The notes under the pieces were generated by a model. That model was not told the DNA's origin. It made no database searches and saw only the letters and a list, made by a program, of their open reading frames with translations. Shown here piece after piece: positions 40,474-49,735 of a stretch of 64,000 bases of DNA. Both the position numbers and the translations under genes were made by a program. Numbering within the stretch: the stretch's first letter is position 1; every line of letters begins with the position of its first letter. Source of the DNA: Trueperaceae bacterium (GTDB taxonomy: Bacteria > Deinococcota > Deinococci > Deinococcales > Trueperaceae); NCBI GenBank assembly GCA_036381595.1, contig DASVCN010000039.1, positions 1 through 64,000 on the forward strand, read 5' to 3'.

Positions 40474-41369
40474 ACCGGAGTGCCCGGCTCCACCAGATCG
40501 GCATGCTCCAACTGGATCGTCACGTGATCGATGCCGAACTCCTCGTGCAGGCACTCCCTCACGCGCACCAGCGTTTCCTGACGGAACTGCTCGCGGCGCA
40601 CCACCACGTGGGCCGACAGCGCAGGCATCCCGCTCGTGATCGTCCAGACGTGCAGATCGTGCACGTCGTCCACCCCGGTGCAACCGAGCAAGCGGGCCCG
40701 CACGACGTCCACGTCGATGTCCGGCGGCGCGCCTTCGAGTAGCACGTTCACCGTCTCCTTCAGGAGTCCCCAGGCCGAGTACGTCACCAACACCCCGATC
40801 AGCACCGACGCGAGCGGGTCAACCCAATTCCAGCCGAGCAGCCAGATGAGGCCTCCGGCGACTATCGCGCCGAGACTGCCCAGGGCGTCGGTCAGCACGT
40901 GCAGCCAGGCTCCTCGTACGTTGAGGCTCTCGTCTCGCCCGCCGTGGAGGATCGCCAGGCCGGCGACGTTCACCATCAAGCCGCCCAAGGCCACGAGCAT
41001 CATCGCGCCGCCTTCGACCTCGAGAGTCGACCCCAGGCGCCTGAACGCCTCGTAGAAGATATAGGCGCTGATCGCGACCAGCGTTGCGGCATTGACCAGT
41101 GCGGCGAGGATCTCGCTTCGGTAGTAGCCGTAAGTGTGGCCGCTGGTCGCCGGTTTCTTGGCGATCCATACCGCGAAGAGCGACAGCGCCAAGGCTCCCG
41201 CGTCGGAGAGCATGTGTCCGGCGTCGGCCAACAGCGCCAGGGAGTTGGTGAGCAGCCCGCCAACGACTTCGGCGACCGCGTAGAGCAGCACCAGGACCAG
41301 CACGGCAGCCAGACGATTGCGCCGAGCTTCAGATGCCGGAGCTCCTCCATGGTCGTGAGAGTGAGCCAT
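40470..41369 (-). CDS. Cation diffusion facilitator (Zn/Co/Cd efflux)
   Basis: 299 residues. A His-rich N-terminus (MAHSHDHGG) precedes six helices; LTNSLALLADAGHMLSDAGALALSLFAVWIA carries the HxxxD site in helix 2 and HVLTDALGSLGAIVAG the second HxxxD site in helix 5, together the four-ligand metal site of CzcD/ZitB. The C-terminal domain has VDDVHDLHVWTITSGMPALSAHV, the cytoplasmic metal-sensing fold. It exports Zn2+ or related ions by H+ exchange. It follows tdk by six bases. Confidence 0.92.
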   Translation of the reverse strand: MAHSHDHGGAPASEARRNRLAAVLVLVLLYAVAEVVGGLLTNSLALLADAGHMLSDAGALALSLFAVWIAKKPATSGHTYGYYRSEILAALVNAATLVAISAYIFYEAFRRLGSTLEVEGGAMMLVALGGLMVNVAGLAILHGGRDESLNVRGAWLHVLTDALGSLGAIVAGGLIWLLGWNWVDPLASVLIGVLVTYSAWGLLKETVNVLLEGAPPDIDVDVVRARLLGCTGVDDVHDLHVWTITSGMPALSAHVVVRREQFRQETLVRVRECLHEEFGIDHVTIQLEHADLVEPGTPV

Positions 41370-41375
41370 CGGTGC

Positions 41376-41984
41376 TCAGGCTACCGGGAAGAGCGGTACT
41401 GGCCGGGTTTCCCGCAGGACCACGTGGCACTCCCGGCAACGAGGCTCGTAGCGCTCCGAGGCCCCGACCAGGATCACCGGATCGTCGAAGTGCGCCGGCG
41501 ATCCGCCGATGAGCCGCTGAGTCCTGGTCGCCTGGCGGCCGCAACGACAGATCGCGGTGAGCTTCTCGACGAGTTCGGCATGCGCCAGGAGTTGCGGCAT
41601 CGCTCCGAACGGCTCGCCTCTGAAGTCAAGGTCGAGACCGGCAACGATCACCCGGCGGCCGGCGTCCGCCAACTCCAGCGACAGGTCGACCACCTCTGGG
41701 CCGAAGAACTGACACTCGTCGAAAGCGACTACCTGGACCTCGTCTCGCAGCGCGGCCCGAACCGCTGCCACGTCCTCCACCGGCACCGCCTCCATCTTTC
41801 GGCCCGTGTGCGATGCGACCGACCGGGCGTCGTAGCGATCGTCGATAGCCGGCTTGAACACCTGGACTTCCTGCTTGGCTATGAGGGCCCGGTTGACCCG
41901 CCGGATCAGTTCCTCCGACTTCCCGCTGAACATCGGGCCCACGATCGCTTCCAGCCGCCCACCGCCGAACTCGAAGAATGGCAT
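41376..41984 (-). CDS. tdk: Thymidine kinase
   Basis: 202 residues, type II (TK1-like). [15 protein letters not shown] is the P-loop, [10 protein letters not shown] holds the catalytic/Mg2+ acidic pair, and the zinc-binding Cys pairs are CRCGRQA and CRECH. The lasso region [24 protein letters not shown] binds thymidine. It phosphorylates thymidine for salvage. The start follows TAGCAT by six bases (leaderless). Confidence 0.93.
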   Translation of the reverse strand: MPFFEFGGGRLEAIVGPMFSGKSEELIRRVNRALIAKQEVQVFKPAIDDRYDARSVASHTGRKMEAVPVEDVAAVRAALRDEVQVVAFDECQFFGPEVVDLSLELADAGRRVIVAGLDLDFRGEPFGAMPQLLAHAELVEKLTAICRCGRQATRTQRLIGGSPAHFDDPVILVGASERYEPRCRECHVVLRETRPVPLFPVA

Positions 41985-41990
41985 TCGCCC

Positions 41991-41996
41991 ATGCTA
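41991..41996 (-). promoter_or_regulatory. -10 box of tdk (leaderless)
   Basis: TAGCAT on the minus strand, six bases before the ATG at 41984. Confidence 0.5.
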
Positions 41997-42181
41997 TCCC
42001 AGGCCTGGCGGAGCCTCTGCCCGGTGCTTCATAACGTACGGCTGCATGCTCTCCGGTCCGGCGGACACTCTCGTTCGGATGGCGTAGCGGGGACGAGCGC
42101 CGGCCGGTGACCGCCGGAGGGCGCGAGAAGGGCGGCAGGAACGCTGCTCGTCGCGACACCGGTGAGCGCGGGTCGAGCTGT

Positions 42182-42187
42182 TACAGT
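42182..42187 (+). promoter_or_regulatory. -10 box of hslVU (leaderless)
   Basis: TACAGT, eight bases before the ATG at 42196. Confidence 0.5.
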
Positions 42188-42195
42188 GCTGCGAT

Positions 42196-42762
42196 ATGAA
42201 CCGCATGCACGGAACGACGATCGTCGCTGTCCACCGGGACGGGGTCTCGGCCATCGCAGGTGATGGCCAGGTCACCCTCGGCGAAACGATCGTGAAGAAG
42301 GGGGCGGTGAAGGTGCGCACCCTGCACGACGAGCGGGTCCTGGCAGGGTTCGCAGGGGCAGTCAGCGACGCCTTCACACTCCTGGAGAAGTTCGAAGGGC
42401 ACCTCGACGCCAGTCGTGGGAACCTGCTGAAGGCGGCAGTGGAGACGGTCAAGGAGTGGCGTACCGACCGCGTCCTGCGCAATCTGGAGGCGATGCTGAT
42501 CATCGCCGACGACGAGCAGATCCTCACTCTCTCCGGCGTGGGCGACGTCATAGCGCCCGACGAGCCGGTTGTGGCGGTCGGTTCCGGTGGCGCCTACGCT
42601 CAGGCTGCTGCTCTCGCCTTGTTGCGCAACACCGACCTGGGCGCCGAAGAGATCGCCCGGCAGGCGCTGAGCATAGCGGCCGACATCGACATCTACACCA
42701 GCGGTACCGCCACTGTCCTCACGGTTGGCGCAGAGCAGGATCACGACCAGGGGGCGAGATGA
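42196..42762 (+). CDS. hslV: HslV protease subunit
   Basis: 188 residues. MNRMHG then [37 protein letters not shown] is the HslV/ClpQ N-terminus; the propeptide is cut so that the first Thr of TTIVAV is the catalytic nucleophile. [26 protein letters not shown] and the [15 protein letters not shown] block are conserved. It forms a dodecameric proteasome-like peptidase capped by HslU. Its stop overlaps the hslU start (ATGA). Confidence 0.95.
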   Translation: MNRMHGTTIVAVHRDGVSAIAGDGQVTLGETIVKKGAVKVRTLHDERVLAGFAGAVSDAFTLLEKFEGHLDASRGNLLKAAVETVKEWRTDRVLRNLEAMLIIADDEQILTLSGVGDVIAPDEPVVAVGSGGAYAQAAALALLRNTDLGAEEIARQALSIAADIDIYTSGTATVLTVGAEQDHDQGAR

Positions 42763-44066
42763 CGAGTGAAGCGATCCTGAGGGCGGCGGCCGACCTGACA
42801 CCCTTGCAGATCGTGGAGGAGTTGGACAAGCACATCATCGGCCAGCACAAGGCCAAGCGGTCGGTGGCTGTGGCGCTTCGCAACCACTTCCGTAGGCGGC
42901 AACTTCCGGAAGCGATGCAAGCCGAGATAGTGCCCAAGAACATCCTCATGATCGGTCCTACGGGGGTCGGCAAGACCGAGATCGCCCGGCGGCTGGCCCG
43001 GTTGGCGAAGGCGCCGTTCGTGAAGGTGGAAGCCACCAAGTTCACCGAGGTCGGCTACGTTGGTCGGGACGTGGAGTCGATAGTGCGAGACCTGATGCAG
43101 GCCGCCTACGTCATGGTCGAGAACGAGAAGAAGGCCGAAGTCACCGAACGGGCGGCCCAGGCCGGCGAGGAGCGTCTGCTCGATGCCCTGCTGCCGGGCG
43201 GCACCCAGGAGGGACGCGAGAAGATGCGCTCCCTACTTCGGGCCGGCCAGCTCGAGGCCCGCACCATCGAGATCGAGGTGAAGGACGAACGGCCCATGGC
43301 GGCGATGATGCCGGGCATGGAGGAGATGGGCGTCAACCTGCAGGACATGCTTTCGAACGTCCTACCGAAGAAGCGGGTGAAACGCAAGACGACCGTCGCC
43401 GAGGCGCGAAAGGTGCTCGAAGGCGAGGAGGCAGAGAAACTGATCGACCACGACGAGGTGACTCGCGAGGCGGTCTACCGGGCCGAGAACGCCGGCATCG
43501 TCTTCATCGACGAGCTCGACAAGATCGCCGAGTCGGGCGGCAGTTCGGGGGCCGACGTCTCGGGTGAGGGAGTCCAGCGCGACCTGTTGCCGGTGGTCGA
43601 GGGAACGCAGGTGAATACCCGTTACGGGGCGGTCAAGACCGATCACGTACTCTTCATCGCGGCGGGCGCCTTCAGCGTCTCCAAACCTTCGGACCTCATA
43701 CCCGAACTGCAGGGGCGTTTCCCCATCCGGGTAGAGCTGGAAGAGCTCACCTCCGCGGATTTTCAGCGGATACTCACTCAGCCGGAGCACTCGCTCACCC
43801 GCCAGTACACCGAACTCCTGAAGGTCGACGGTAGCTTCGTGCGCTTCGAGGAGTCGGGCATCGAGTCGATCGCCGAGTACGCCGAGCGGGTGAACCGCGA
43901 GGTGGAGGACATCGGCGCGAGGCGCCTGCATACGATGTTGGAGACGGTGCTGGAGGACATCTCGTTCGCCACCGGTCTGGGCGACGTGGTCATCGACGGC
44001 GCATACGTTCGCAAGAAGCTCGAGGACATCGTTGACAGCGAGGACCTGAGCCGATTCGTACTCTGA
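42759..44066 (+). CDS. hslU: HslU ATPase subunit
   Basis: 435 residues. [36 protein letters not shown] opens the AAA+ module; [15 protein letters not shown] is Walker [13 protein letters not shown] Walker B, and [15 protein letters not shown] carries the GYVG pore loop. The I-domain (about residues 110-230) recruits substrates. The C-terminal SRFVL tail inserts into HslV to activate it. It unfolds proteins for the protease. Confidence 0.95.
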   Translation: MTSEAILRAAADLTPLQIVEELDKHIIGQHKAKRSVAVALRNHFRRRQLPEAMQAEIVPKNILMIGPTGVGKTEIARRLARLAKAPFVKVEATKFTEVGYVGRDVESIVRDLMQAAYVMVENEKKAEVTERAAQAGEERLLDALLPGGTQEGREKMRSLLRAGQLEARTIEIEVKDERPMAAMMPGMEEMGVNLQDMLSNVLPKKRVKRKTTVAEARKVLEGEEAEKLIDHDEVTREAVYRAENAGIVFIDELDKIAESGGSSGADVSGEGVQRDLLPVVEGTQVNTRYGAVKTDHVLFIAAGAFSVSKPSDLIPELQGRFPIRVELEELTSADFQRILTQPEHSLTRQYTELLKVDGSFVRFEESGIESIAEYAERVNREVEDIGARRLHTMLETVLEDISFATGLGDVVIDGAYVRKKLEDIVDSEDLSRFVL

Positions 44067-44123
44067 CCCGTACGGTCGTATGGCTTGCGTAGTGCCCCGG
44101 GCAGCGACCAGCGGAGGTAGGCA

Positions 44124-44696
44124 ATGGCTGAAGTAGCGCTCTTCCACCACGCCCTCGGGCTCACGCCCGGCGTCGTCGGTTTCGCCGACGAGCTGCGCGC
44201 GGCCGGCCACATCGTCCACACTCCCGATCTCTTCGCCGGCAGGACCTTCAGCACTATCGAGGAGGGGGTCGGCCACGCCCGGGAGATCGGCTTCGGCGAG
44301 GTCATCGCCAGGGCCGAGCGGGCTGTCGCCGATCTACCCGCGGGACTCGTCTACGCCGGTTTCTCGCTGGGCGTTCTGCCGGCCCAGAAGCTCGCTCAGA
44401 CCAGGCCGGGCGCCAGGGGCGCGCTGCTCTTCTACTCGTGTGTGCCAATGGGTGAGTTCGGCGCCTGGCCGAAGGGCGTTCCGGTACAGGTACACGGGAT
44501 GGACGAGGATCCCTACTTCGCGAAGGAGGGCGACCTCGACGCTGCGCGCGAACTCGTGGAACTCGCCGAAGAGGGTGAGTTGTTCGTCTACTCAGGCGAC
44601 CAGCACTACTTCGCCGACCGCACCCTGCCCTCCTACGACCCTGAAGCCACCGCGCTCCTCACCCGCCGGGTGCTCGACTTCCTCGCCGCCCGCTAG
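44124..44696 (+). CDS. Dienelactone hydrolase-family protein
   Basis: 190 residues with GGAGGTAGG before the ATG. An alpha/beta-hydrolase fold: HHALGLTPGVVGFADELRAAGHIVHTPDLFAG, nucleophile motif YAGFSLGV with Ser (true dienelactone hydrolases have Cys), then MDEDPYFAK for the acid and SGDQHYFADR for the catalytic His. It probably hydrolyses esters or lactones; the substrate is unknown. It stands alone, converging on mqnA. Confidence 0.85.
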   Translation: MAEVALFHHALGLTPGVVGFADELRAAGHIVHTPDLFAGRTFSTIEEGVGHAREIGFGEVIARAERAVADLPAGLVYAGFSLGVLPAQKLAQTRPGARGALLFYSCVPMGEFGAWPKGVPVQVHGMDEDPYFAKEGDLDAARELVELAEEGELFVYSGDQHYFADRTLPSYDPEATALLTRRVLDFLAAR

Positions 44697-44705
44697 GCGA
44701 CCCGC

Positions 44706-45566
44706 CTACAGGTCCCAGTAGCGCAGCTCGGCGGTATCGAGGCCGGAGACGCTGCGTCTCGCGAACTCCTCGAGCCCGTCTCGGTCGGGGAGTTCGAGGT
44801 GGTAGCGGAAGTTGGACAGGTAGCGCTGCATCACTTCCTGGGGCACGCCTCGGCGCGGGCCCTCCAGTTCGGCCACCCGACCTATCTCGGCCAGGCCCCG
44901 GCGTCGGGCATCGCGTAGCCGCTCCACGAGCCGCTGCGAAGGCGACTTGCCCCTCGGCGAAGCCCAAACGGCGAAGGTGAAAGGCAGCCGGGTGAGCCTG
45001 TACCAGGCCTCACCGAGGTCGGTGAGCAGCGGCTGGCGGCCGCCGATCCTGCGCCTGGCGACTCCCTCGGTGAGCGCCGAGTCGCCGATCAGGAGCGCCG
45101 CGTCGCATACCTCCAACATCGCATCGAGGTCGGGCGGCAGGGGCACCAGTTCCGCCTCCATGTCGTTCCCGATCAACAGCACACGCAACAGCTCGACGCT
45201 GGTGGCCGACTCTGTGGTCACCGCTATCCTCGCTCCGCTCAGTTCCTCCCAGGGCCGCCAGTGGAAGAGCATCACGCTGTACACGGGCCCCAGCGTTGCG
45301 ATCGAGAAGTCGGGCAGGGCGACGAGCCGTTCGCGGTGGCGGATGTACTCGATGCTGGAGACGAGCGTGAGATCGATCTCGCCGGCGAGCAGCATCGCGT
45401 TCAGCTCACTGGGTACGCCCTCGACGAACTCCACGCTTGTCTCCTCGTCCTGCCACGGCGAGAGGCCGTAGTGGAGGGGCGCCACGTTGGCGTAGGAAAC
45501 GACGCCGAGGCGTTCGACCCGTCCGGGCCGTTCGGCCAGAGACGACTCGGGGGAGCGCTCAGGCAT
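44706..45566 (-). CDS. mqnA: Chorismate dehydratase, futalosine pathway
   Basis: 286 residues from the ATG at 45566, overlapping the end of mqnE by eight bases; earlier in-frame starts lie deep inside mqnE. RLGVVSYANVAPLHYGL, EGVPSELNAMLLAGEIDLTLVSSIEYIRH and IAVTTESATSVELLRVLL are the periplasmic-binding-like blocks of MqnA, which makes 3-enolpyruvylbenzoate from chorismate. MqnD has a related fold, but the pairing with the aminofutalosine synthase gene favours MqnA. Confidence 0.87.
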   Translation of the reverse strand: MPERSPESSLAERPGRVERLGVVSYANVAPLHYGLSPWQDEETSVEFVEGVPSELNAMLLAGEIDLTLVSSIEYIRHRERLVALPDFSIATLGPVYSVMLFHWRPWEELSGARIAVTTESATSVELLRVLLIGNDMEAELVPLPPDLDAMLEVCDAALLIGDSALTEGVARRRIGGRQPLLTDLGEAWYRLTRLPFTFAVWASPRGKSPSQRLVERLRDARRRGLAEIGRVAELEGPRRGVPQEVMQRYLSNFRYHLELPDRDGLEEFARRSVSGLDTAELRYWDL

Positions 45567-46692
45567 GCACGAACAGCTCGTTGTAGAGAGCATCCCTGCG
45601 CACGGGGATGCGACCGGCATCGCGTATCAACCGGACGAGCTCCTCCTCGGTCATCCCGGACTCGGTGACGGCGCCGGAGGCGTGGGCTATGCGCTCGTCC
45701 TTGATCGTTCCGTCGATGTCGCTCACGCCTGCCGAGAGGGTCACCTGGGTGAGTTCGGGGGTGATCATCACCCAGTAACCCTTTATGTGGGGGAAGTTGT
45801 CGAGCATCAGCCGGGCGACCGCGAGGTTGCGAAGGTCGTCTACTCCCACCGTATGCTCGGTCCTGCCCAACTCGACGGCAAGAGGGTTGTTGTCGGGCTG
45901 GAAGGCGAGCGGGATGAACGAGAAGAAGCCTGGCGATTCGTCCTGCAGCCGCCGCAGTCTCATCATGTGATCGAGCCTGTCCTCGAGCCGCTCGACGTGC
46001 CCGTAGAGCATGGTCGCGTTGGTCGGTATCCCGAGTTCGTGAGCGGTACGATGGATCTCCAGCCACCCTTCGGCCTTCACCTTGGCGCGAGCGATCCGCC
46101 GACGAACGTCCTCGGCGAAGATCTCGGCCCCCCCACCAGGCATCGCCACCAAGCCCGCCTCCTTGAGCTGGCTGAGGACCTCCCGGTAACCGAGCCGCGG
46201 CCTGGTGATCTTGGTGAAGTGGTGTATCTCGGCGGCTGTCCAGGCCTTGACCTGCACTCCCGGGTAGCGTTCGGTGAGGCCGCGAACCAGGTCGAGGTAG
46301 TACTGCCAGTCGCGCTTCGGGTGATGTCCCGACGAGATATGGATCTCGGTGAGGTCGGGGTGCCAGTGTCTGTCGACGTACTCCCACACCTGCTCGAGGT
46401 CGTAGTCCCAGACCCCGTCCTCGCCGAACTTCCGTTGGAATCCGCAGAACGTGCAGCCGACGTAGCAGACGTTGGTCTGCGAGAGCCGCAGCGAGTGGAC
46501 GTAGTAGGCCTTGTCGCCCACCATCCGTTCCCTTCGGATGTCGGCCAAGCGGGCCACCGTGGCTAAGTCGGGCGTGCGGTAGAGAAGCAACCCGTCTTCG
46601 AAATCGAGCCGCCTGCCCTCGAGCACCTTGTCTGCTATCGGCTCGAGTGCAGAGTCACGAACGGGCATGTCACGTACGGAAGCGACCGTCAT
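45559..46692 (-). CDS. mqnE: Aminofutalosine synthase (radical SAM)
   Basis: 377 residues from the ATG at 46692. LRLSQTNVCYVGCTFCGFQRKFGE contains the CxxxCxxC ligands of the radical SAM [4Fe-4S] cluster. EIHISSGHHPKRDWQYYLDLVRG, PGGGAEIFAEDVRRRI and FIPLAFQPDNNPL follow the MqnE pattern rather than MqnC. It joins 3-enolpyruvylbenzoate with S-adenosylmethionine to give aminofutalosine. An extended -10 (TGTTATACT) ends nine bases before the start. It forms an operon with mqnA. Confidence 0.9.
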   Translation of the reverse strand: MTVASVRDMPVRDSALEPIADKVLEGRRLDFEDGLLLYRTPDLATVARLADIRRERMVGDKAYYVHSLRLSQTNVCYVGCTFCGFQRKFGEDGVWDYDLEQVWEYVDRHWHPDLTEIHISSGHHPKRDWQYYLDLVRGLTERYPGVQVKAWTAAEIHHFTKITRPRLGYREVLSQLKEAGLVAMPGGGAEIFAEDVRRRIARAKVKAEGWLEIHRTAHELGIPTNATMLYGHVERLEDRLDHMMRLRRLQDESPGFFSFIPLAFQPDNNPLAVELGRTEHTVGVDDLRNLAVARLMLDNFPHIKGYWVMITPELTQVTLSAGVSDIDGTIKDERIAHASGAVTESGMTEEELVRLIRDAGRIPVRRDALYNELFVHA

Positions 46693-46701
46693 CGCCAGCG
46701 A

Positions 46702-46707
46702 AGTATA
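46702..46707 (-). promoter_or_regulatory. Extended -10 box of mqnE-mqnA
   Basis: TATACT on the minus strand with TGT directly upstream; nine bases before the ATG at 46692. Confidence 0.6.
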
Positions 46708-46868
46708 ACAGCGCCTCCCCGGAAGGCCGGTCCACGTGCGCCCGCGACTCGCAGGCATGACGACCGTTGATCGCAGCTGGCCCTCACGAGCCCAGCCGAG
46801 TTCCGGGAGTGGACTACTTCATCGGCCGAGAGCGCCCTTCTGGCCGATACTTAAGCGAGCTGTAAGGC

Positions 46869-46884
46869 GTCATCGTACGATGAC
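46869..46884. promoter_or_regulatory. Perfect 16-bp palindrome upstream of the GGDEF-EAL gene
   Basis: GTCATCGTACGATGAC, 30 bases before the ATG at 46914. It contains a TACGAT box (46876-46881). Perfect symmetry suggests binding of a dimeric regulator. Confidence 0.45.
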
Positions 46885-46913
46885 TTGGGGCGGCGAACTA
46901 GGAGTGGTTACCG

Positions 46914-49016
46914 ATGAGCCGCGCGCGAGCTTCGATCACCCGGGAGGCCCCGGCCGGGCCCCCGTCAGTGAAAGCCGGTGTCTTCTACGGGGTCGTCGCA
47001 GCGGACGGCCGCGTCCAGCAGTGCAGCGACGGCCTCGCGAGGCTGCTGGGCCGCGAGTGCCTGCTGGGAACGCCGCTGCTTTCACTGGTGCACCGTGACG
47101 AGAACGCGCACCTGGCCGAACGGATCGCTGCGGCTCAGTCTGCCGCCGCTGCGGTGTCAGGGCGCTTCAGGCTGTCATGCGATCCAGCTGCCGAGCTCCG
47201 GGCCGAACTCACCCTGATCCCCTTGGGCGACGGCGGGCAGGGGCCGAGCCCGATGGTGCTGCGAGTCAACCTGTTCGCCGGCCGTGGCGAGGCCGACGCA
47301 GGACTGCTGAGCGCCGAGTCGCACTACGGCGCGGTGCTGGCCGCCCTCGAGCAGGGGATCATCATCCAGGACCTCCAGGGGGTGGTGACCGACTGCAACG
47401 AGGCGGCGGAGCGGATCCTGGGCACCGATGTTCGAACCCTCAGCGATGACAGCGTGCGGGGCCGCGGCTGGGGTGCCATCGACGAGGACGGCACCCCTCT
47501 GCCGCTCGAGAGGTACCCGTCGATGCAGGCGCTCCGAACCGGACGTCCCGCCAGCGGTGACATGGCCGTCCGCAGAGGCGACGGCAACCTGGCCTGGATC
47601 TCGGTGAGCAGCACGCCCCTTCGCCTGGAAGGGGAATCCGATTCGTACGGGGTCGTCTCCTCGATATGGGACATCACCTCGGAGCGGGAGAAGGAGCGGC
47701 AGCTCGAGCACAGCCACGACCACGACGCGCTTACCGACCTGCCCAACCGCAGCGCCTTCTTCGAGATCGCCCGCAGATCGTTCGCGAGCGACCGGCGCCG
47801 GCAAGGCGTGCGAGACGCGGTGCTATTCCTCGACCTAGACGACTTCAAGCGGGTGAACGACATGTTCGGGCACTCGGTAGGCGACCAGTTGCTGGTTCAG
47901 GCCGCCCTCCGCGTGCGTCAATGCATAAGGCCGGGCGACGTCGCCGCGAGGTTGGCCGGCGACGAGTTCGCACTGCTGCTGCTCGACGTCGGCAGCGTCT
48001 GGAACGCGGTTAGAGTAGCCCAGCGGGTGCTCGAGAGCTTCACCGAGCCGTTCCGGCTGGCCGGGGTTGCGCTAGATCTGAGCACCAGCATCGGCATCTC
48101 GGTAGCTGCCGAGAGCGCTCGCGACCCGGACGCCGTCATCAGTCAGGCCGATATCGCGTTGCGCCGGGCAAAAGCCGGCGGCAAGGCGCGCTACGTCGTC
48201 TACGACGCTCACCTCGACGCGCGCGTCAAGGACAACCTGGAGATCGAGGCCGACCTGCGTCAGGCGCTCGCGAAGGGCGAGTTCGAGGTGCACTACCAGC
48301 CGGTCATCGAACTGGGCACCGAGTCGGTGGCCGGCGCCGAGACGTTGCTGCGCTGGCGCCACCCGCGCCGCGACCTGGTGCCTCCCACAGAGTTCATCCC
48401 CGTCGCCGAAGACAACGGCACGATCCACCCGATAGGCGAATGGGTGCTGGAGCAGTCTCTCAGCCAGTTGAAGACCTGGCTTGAGAGCTACCCCCACTTC
48501 CATCTGGGGATAAACCTTTCTCCGAAGCAGCTCGAGTCCCCCCAGTTCCTGACCACCTTCGCGCGGATACTGGGGGTCTCGGGGGTGCCTCACGACGCTG
48601 TCATGCTGGAACTGACCGAGACCTACCTGATGCAGGATGTCGAACGGGCCGCACGCGACCTGCGTCGTTTCGCCGGCCTTGGCGTGCAGATCGCCATCGA
48701 CGATTTCGGCACCGGCTACTCCAGCCTCAAATACCTGCAGCACCTGCCGATCACCCACCTGAAGATCGACCGCTCGTTCATCCAGCGGGTCGTGCGTGAC
48801 GAGCGAAGCCGGGTGCTGGTGGAAGCGATCCAGTTGCTGGCCGACAAGCTCGACCTAAAGGTCATCGCCGAAGGAGTGGAGACTCGCGCCCAAGCCGATT
48901 TCCTGGCCGCCACCGGCTGCCGCTGGGCCCAGGGTTACCTGTTCGAACGGCCCCTGCCCGGTCCTTCCTTCGACGAGTATCTGCTACTGGACGGCAAGAA
49001 GGAGGCCGGCGCCTGA
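46914..49016 (+). CDS. PAS-GGDEF-EAL cyclic-di-GMP protein
   Basis: 700 residues, ATG at 46914 with AGGAG nine bases upstream. Two PAS-like regions (about 20-120 and 137-255), a GGDEF domain (about 265-430) with AGDEF at 348-352, and an EAL domain (about 440-690) with ETL at 476-478, INLSPKQL, DDFGTGYSSLKYL near 596 and AEGVET. There is no signal peptide or membrane helix, so it senses something in the cytoplasm. The EAL catalytic set looks complete (c-di-GMP hydrolysis). AGDEF cyclases can be active, so the net direction is open. Confidence 0.9.
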   Translation: MSRARASITREAPAGPPSVKAGVFYGVVAADGRVQQCSDGLARLLGRECLLGTPLLSLVHRDENAHLAERIAAAQSAAAAVSGRFRLSCDPAAELRAELTLIPLGDGGQGPSPMVLRVNLFAGRGEADAGLLSAESHYGAVLAALEQGIIIQDLQGVVTDCNEAAERILGTDVRTLSDDSVRGRGWGAIDEDGTPLPLERYPSMQALRTGRPASGDMAVRRGDGNLAWISVSSTPLRLEGESDSYGVVSSIWDITSEREKERQLEHSHDHDALTDLPNRSAFFEIARRSFASDRRRQGVRDAVLFLDLDDFKRVNDMFGHSVGDQLLVQAALRVRQCIRPGDVAARLAGDEFALLLLDVGSVWNAVRVAQRVLESFTEPFRLAGVALDLSTSIGISVAAESARDPDAVISQADIALRRAKAGGKARYVVYDAHLDARVKDNLEIEADLRQALAKGEFEVHYQPVIELGTESVAGAETLLRWRHPRRDLVPPTEFIPVAEDNGTIHPIGEWVLEQSLSQLKTWLESYPHFHLGINLSPKQLESPQFLTTFARILGVSGVPHDAVMLELTETYLMQDVERAARDLRRFAGLGVQIAIDDFGTGYSSLKYLQHLPITHLKIDRSFIQRVVRDERSRVLVEAIQLLADKLDLKVIAEGVETRAQADFLAATGCRWAQGYLFERPLPGPSFDEYLLLDGKKEAGA

Positions 49017-49029
49017 GGAAGGCGCCGGC
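49005..49029. terminator. Hairpin between convergent GGDEF-EAL and cupredoxin genes
   Basis: GCCGGCGCCT (49005-49014) pairs perfectly with AGGCGCCGGC (49020-49029) around GAGGA, overlapping the stop at 49014-49016. No T-run. Confidence 0.55.
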
Positions 49030-49092
49030 TCACGTTCGTACTGTGGGCCGAGACCGCGTGTGCGCGGGTCAGCTCGCGAACCAGGGTAGCGC

Positions 49093-49599
49093 CTACTGAG
49101 GCGCCTGATAGGGCAGCGTCCCGCCTTCGGCGCCGAGGATCGCATCGACCGACGGCAGTGCCTGTTGCGCGGCCGGCATCAGATCGGTGGGCTCCGGTGG
49201 AGTGTAGGCGTCGGCCGAACCGACGATTATCCGACCCACCATCCCCAGGGCCTCGTGGGGTATGCAGAAGTAGTCGTACACGCCCTCCTCGGTGAGGGTC
49301 ACCTCGAACGTCGCCCCGGCTTCCGTCAGGATGCCCGAGTTCCAGCACTCCGCCCCATCGGGGATCCGTTGCGGTTTGCCGTTCCCGTCGCAGTAAGCCG
49401 TAGCGCTGTGCTGGCCACTCTCGTTGATGAAGCGGATGGTGGTGCCGGGCGCAACGTGGATTCCGACCGGGTCGAAGTAGAAGTTCGCGCCCTCGCTGAC
49501 CATCCTTATCTCGACGACCTCCCCTTCGCCACCCTGCTGGGCGAAGGCTGCTCCCGAGAACAGCAGTAGGCCGATGAGTAGTCCGATGAATCTGTTCAT
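49093..49599 (-). CDS. Exported cupredoxin (plastocyanin-like)
   Basis: 168 residues from the ATG at 49599 (GGGGAG upstream). MNRFIGLLIGLLLFSGAAFA is a signal peptide. Type 1 copper ligands are all present: His in SGQHSATAYC, then Cys, His and Met in YFCIPHEALGM. The core is a single cupredoxin beta-sandwich with a C-terminal Pro/Ala-rich tail. It likely carries electrons, or copper, outside the cytoplasmic membrane. It follows lpd on the same strand after 136 bases and may have its own promoter. Confidence 0.85.
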   Translation of the reverse strand: MNRFIGLLIGLLLFSGAAFAQQGGEGEVVEIRMVSEGANFYFDPVGIHVAPGTTIRFINESGQHSATAYCDGNGKPQRIPDGAECWNSGILTEAGATFEVTLTEEGVYDYFCIPHEALGMVGRIIVGSADAYTPPEPTDLMPAAQQALPSVDAILGAEGGTLPYQAPQ

Positions 49600-49735
49600 T
49601 CTGCTCCCCTTTCGGTTCTGTCCCTGCACGATGCTCGCACCGCGCCGCCAGGGAGAAAGGGCCTTGCCAGACAAACCGGTACCGATGTGAACCCCGGTTC
49701 TCCCCAGGCTGCCCGCCCGAGAGGGAAACTGTCGC

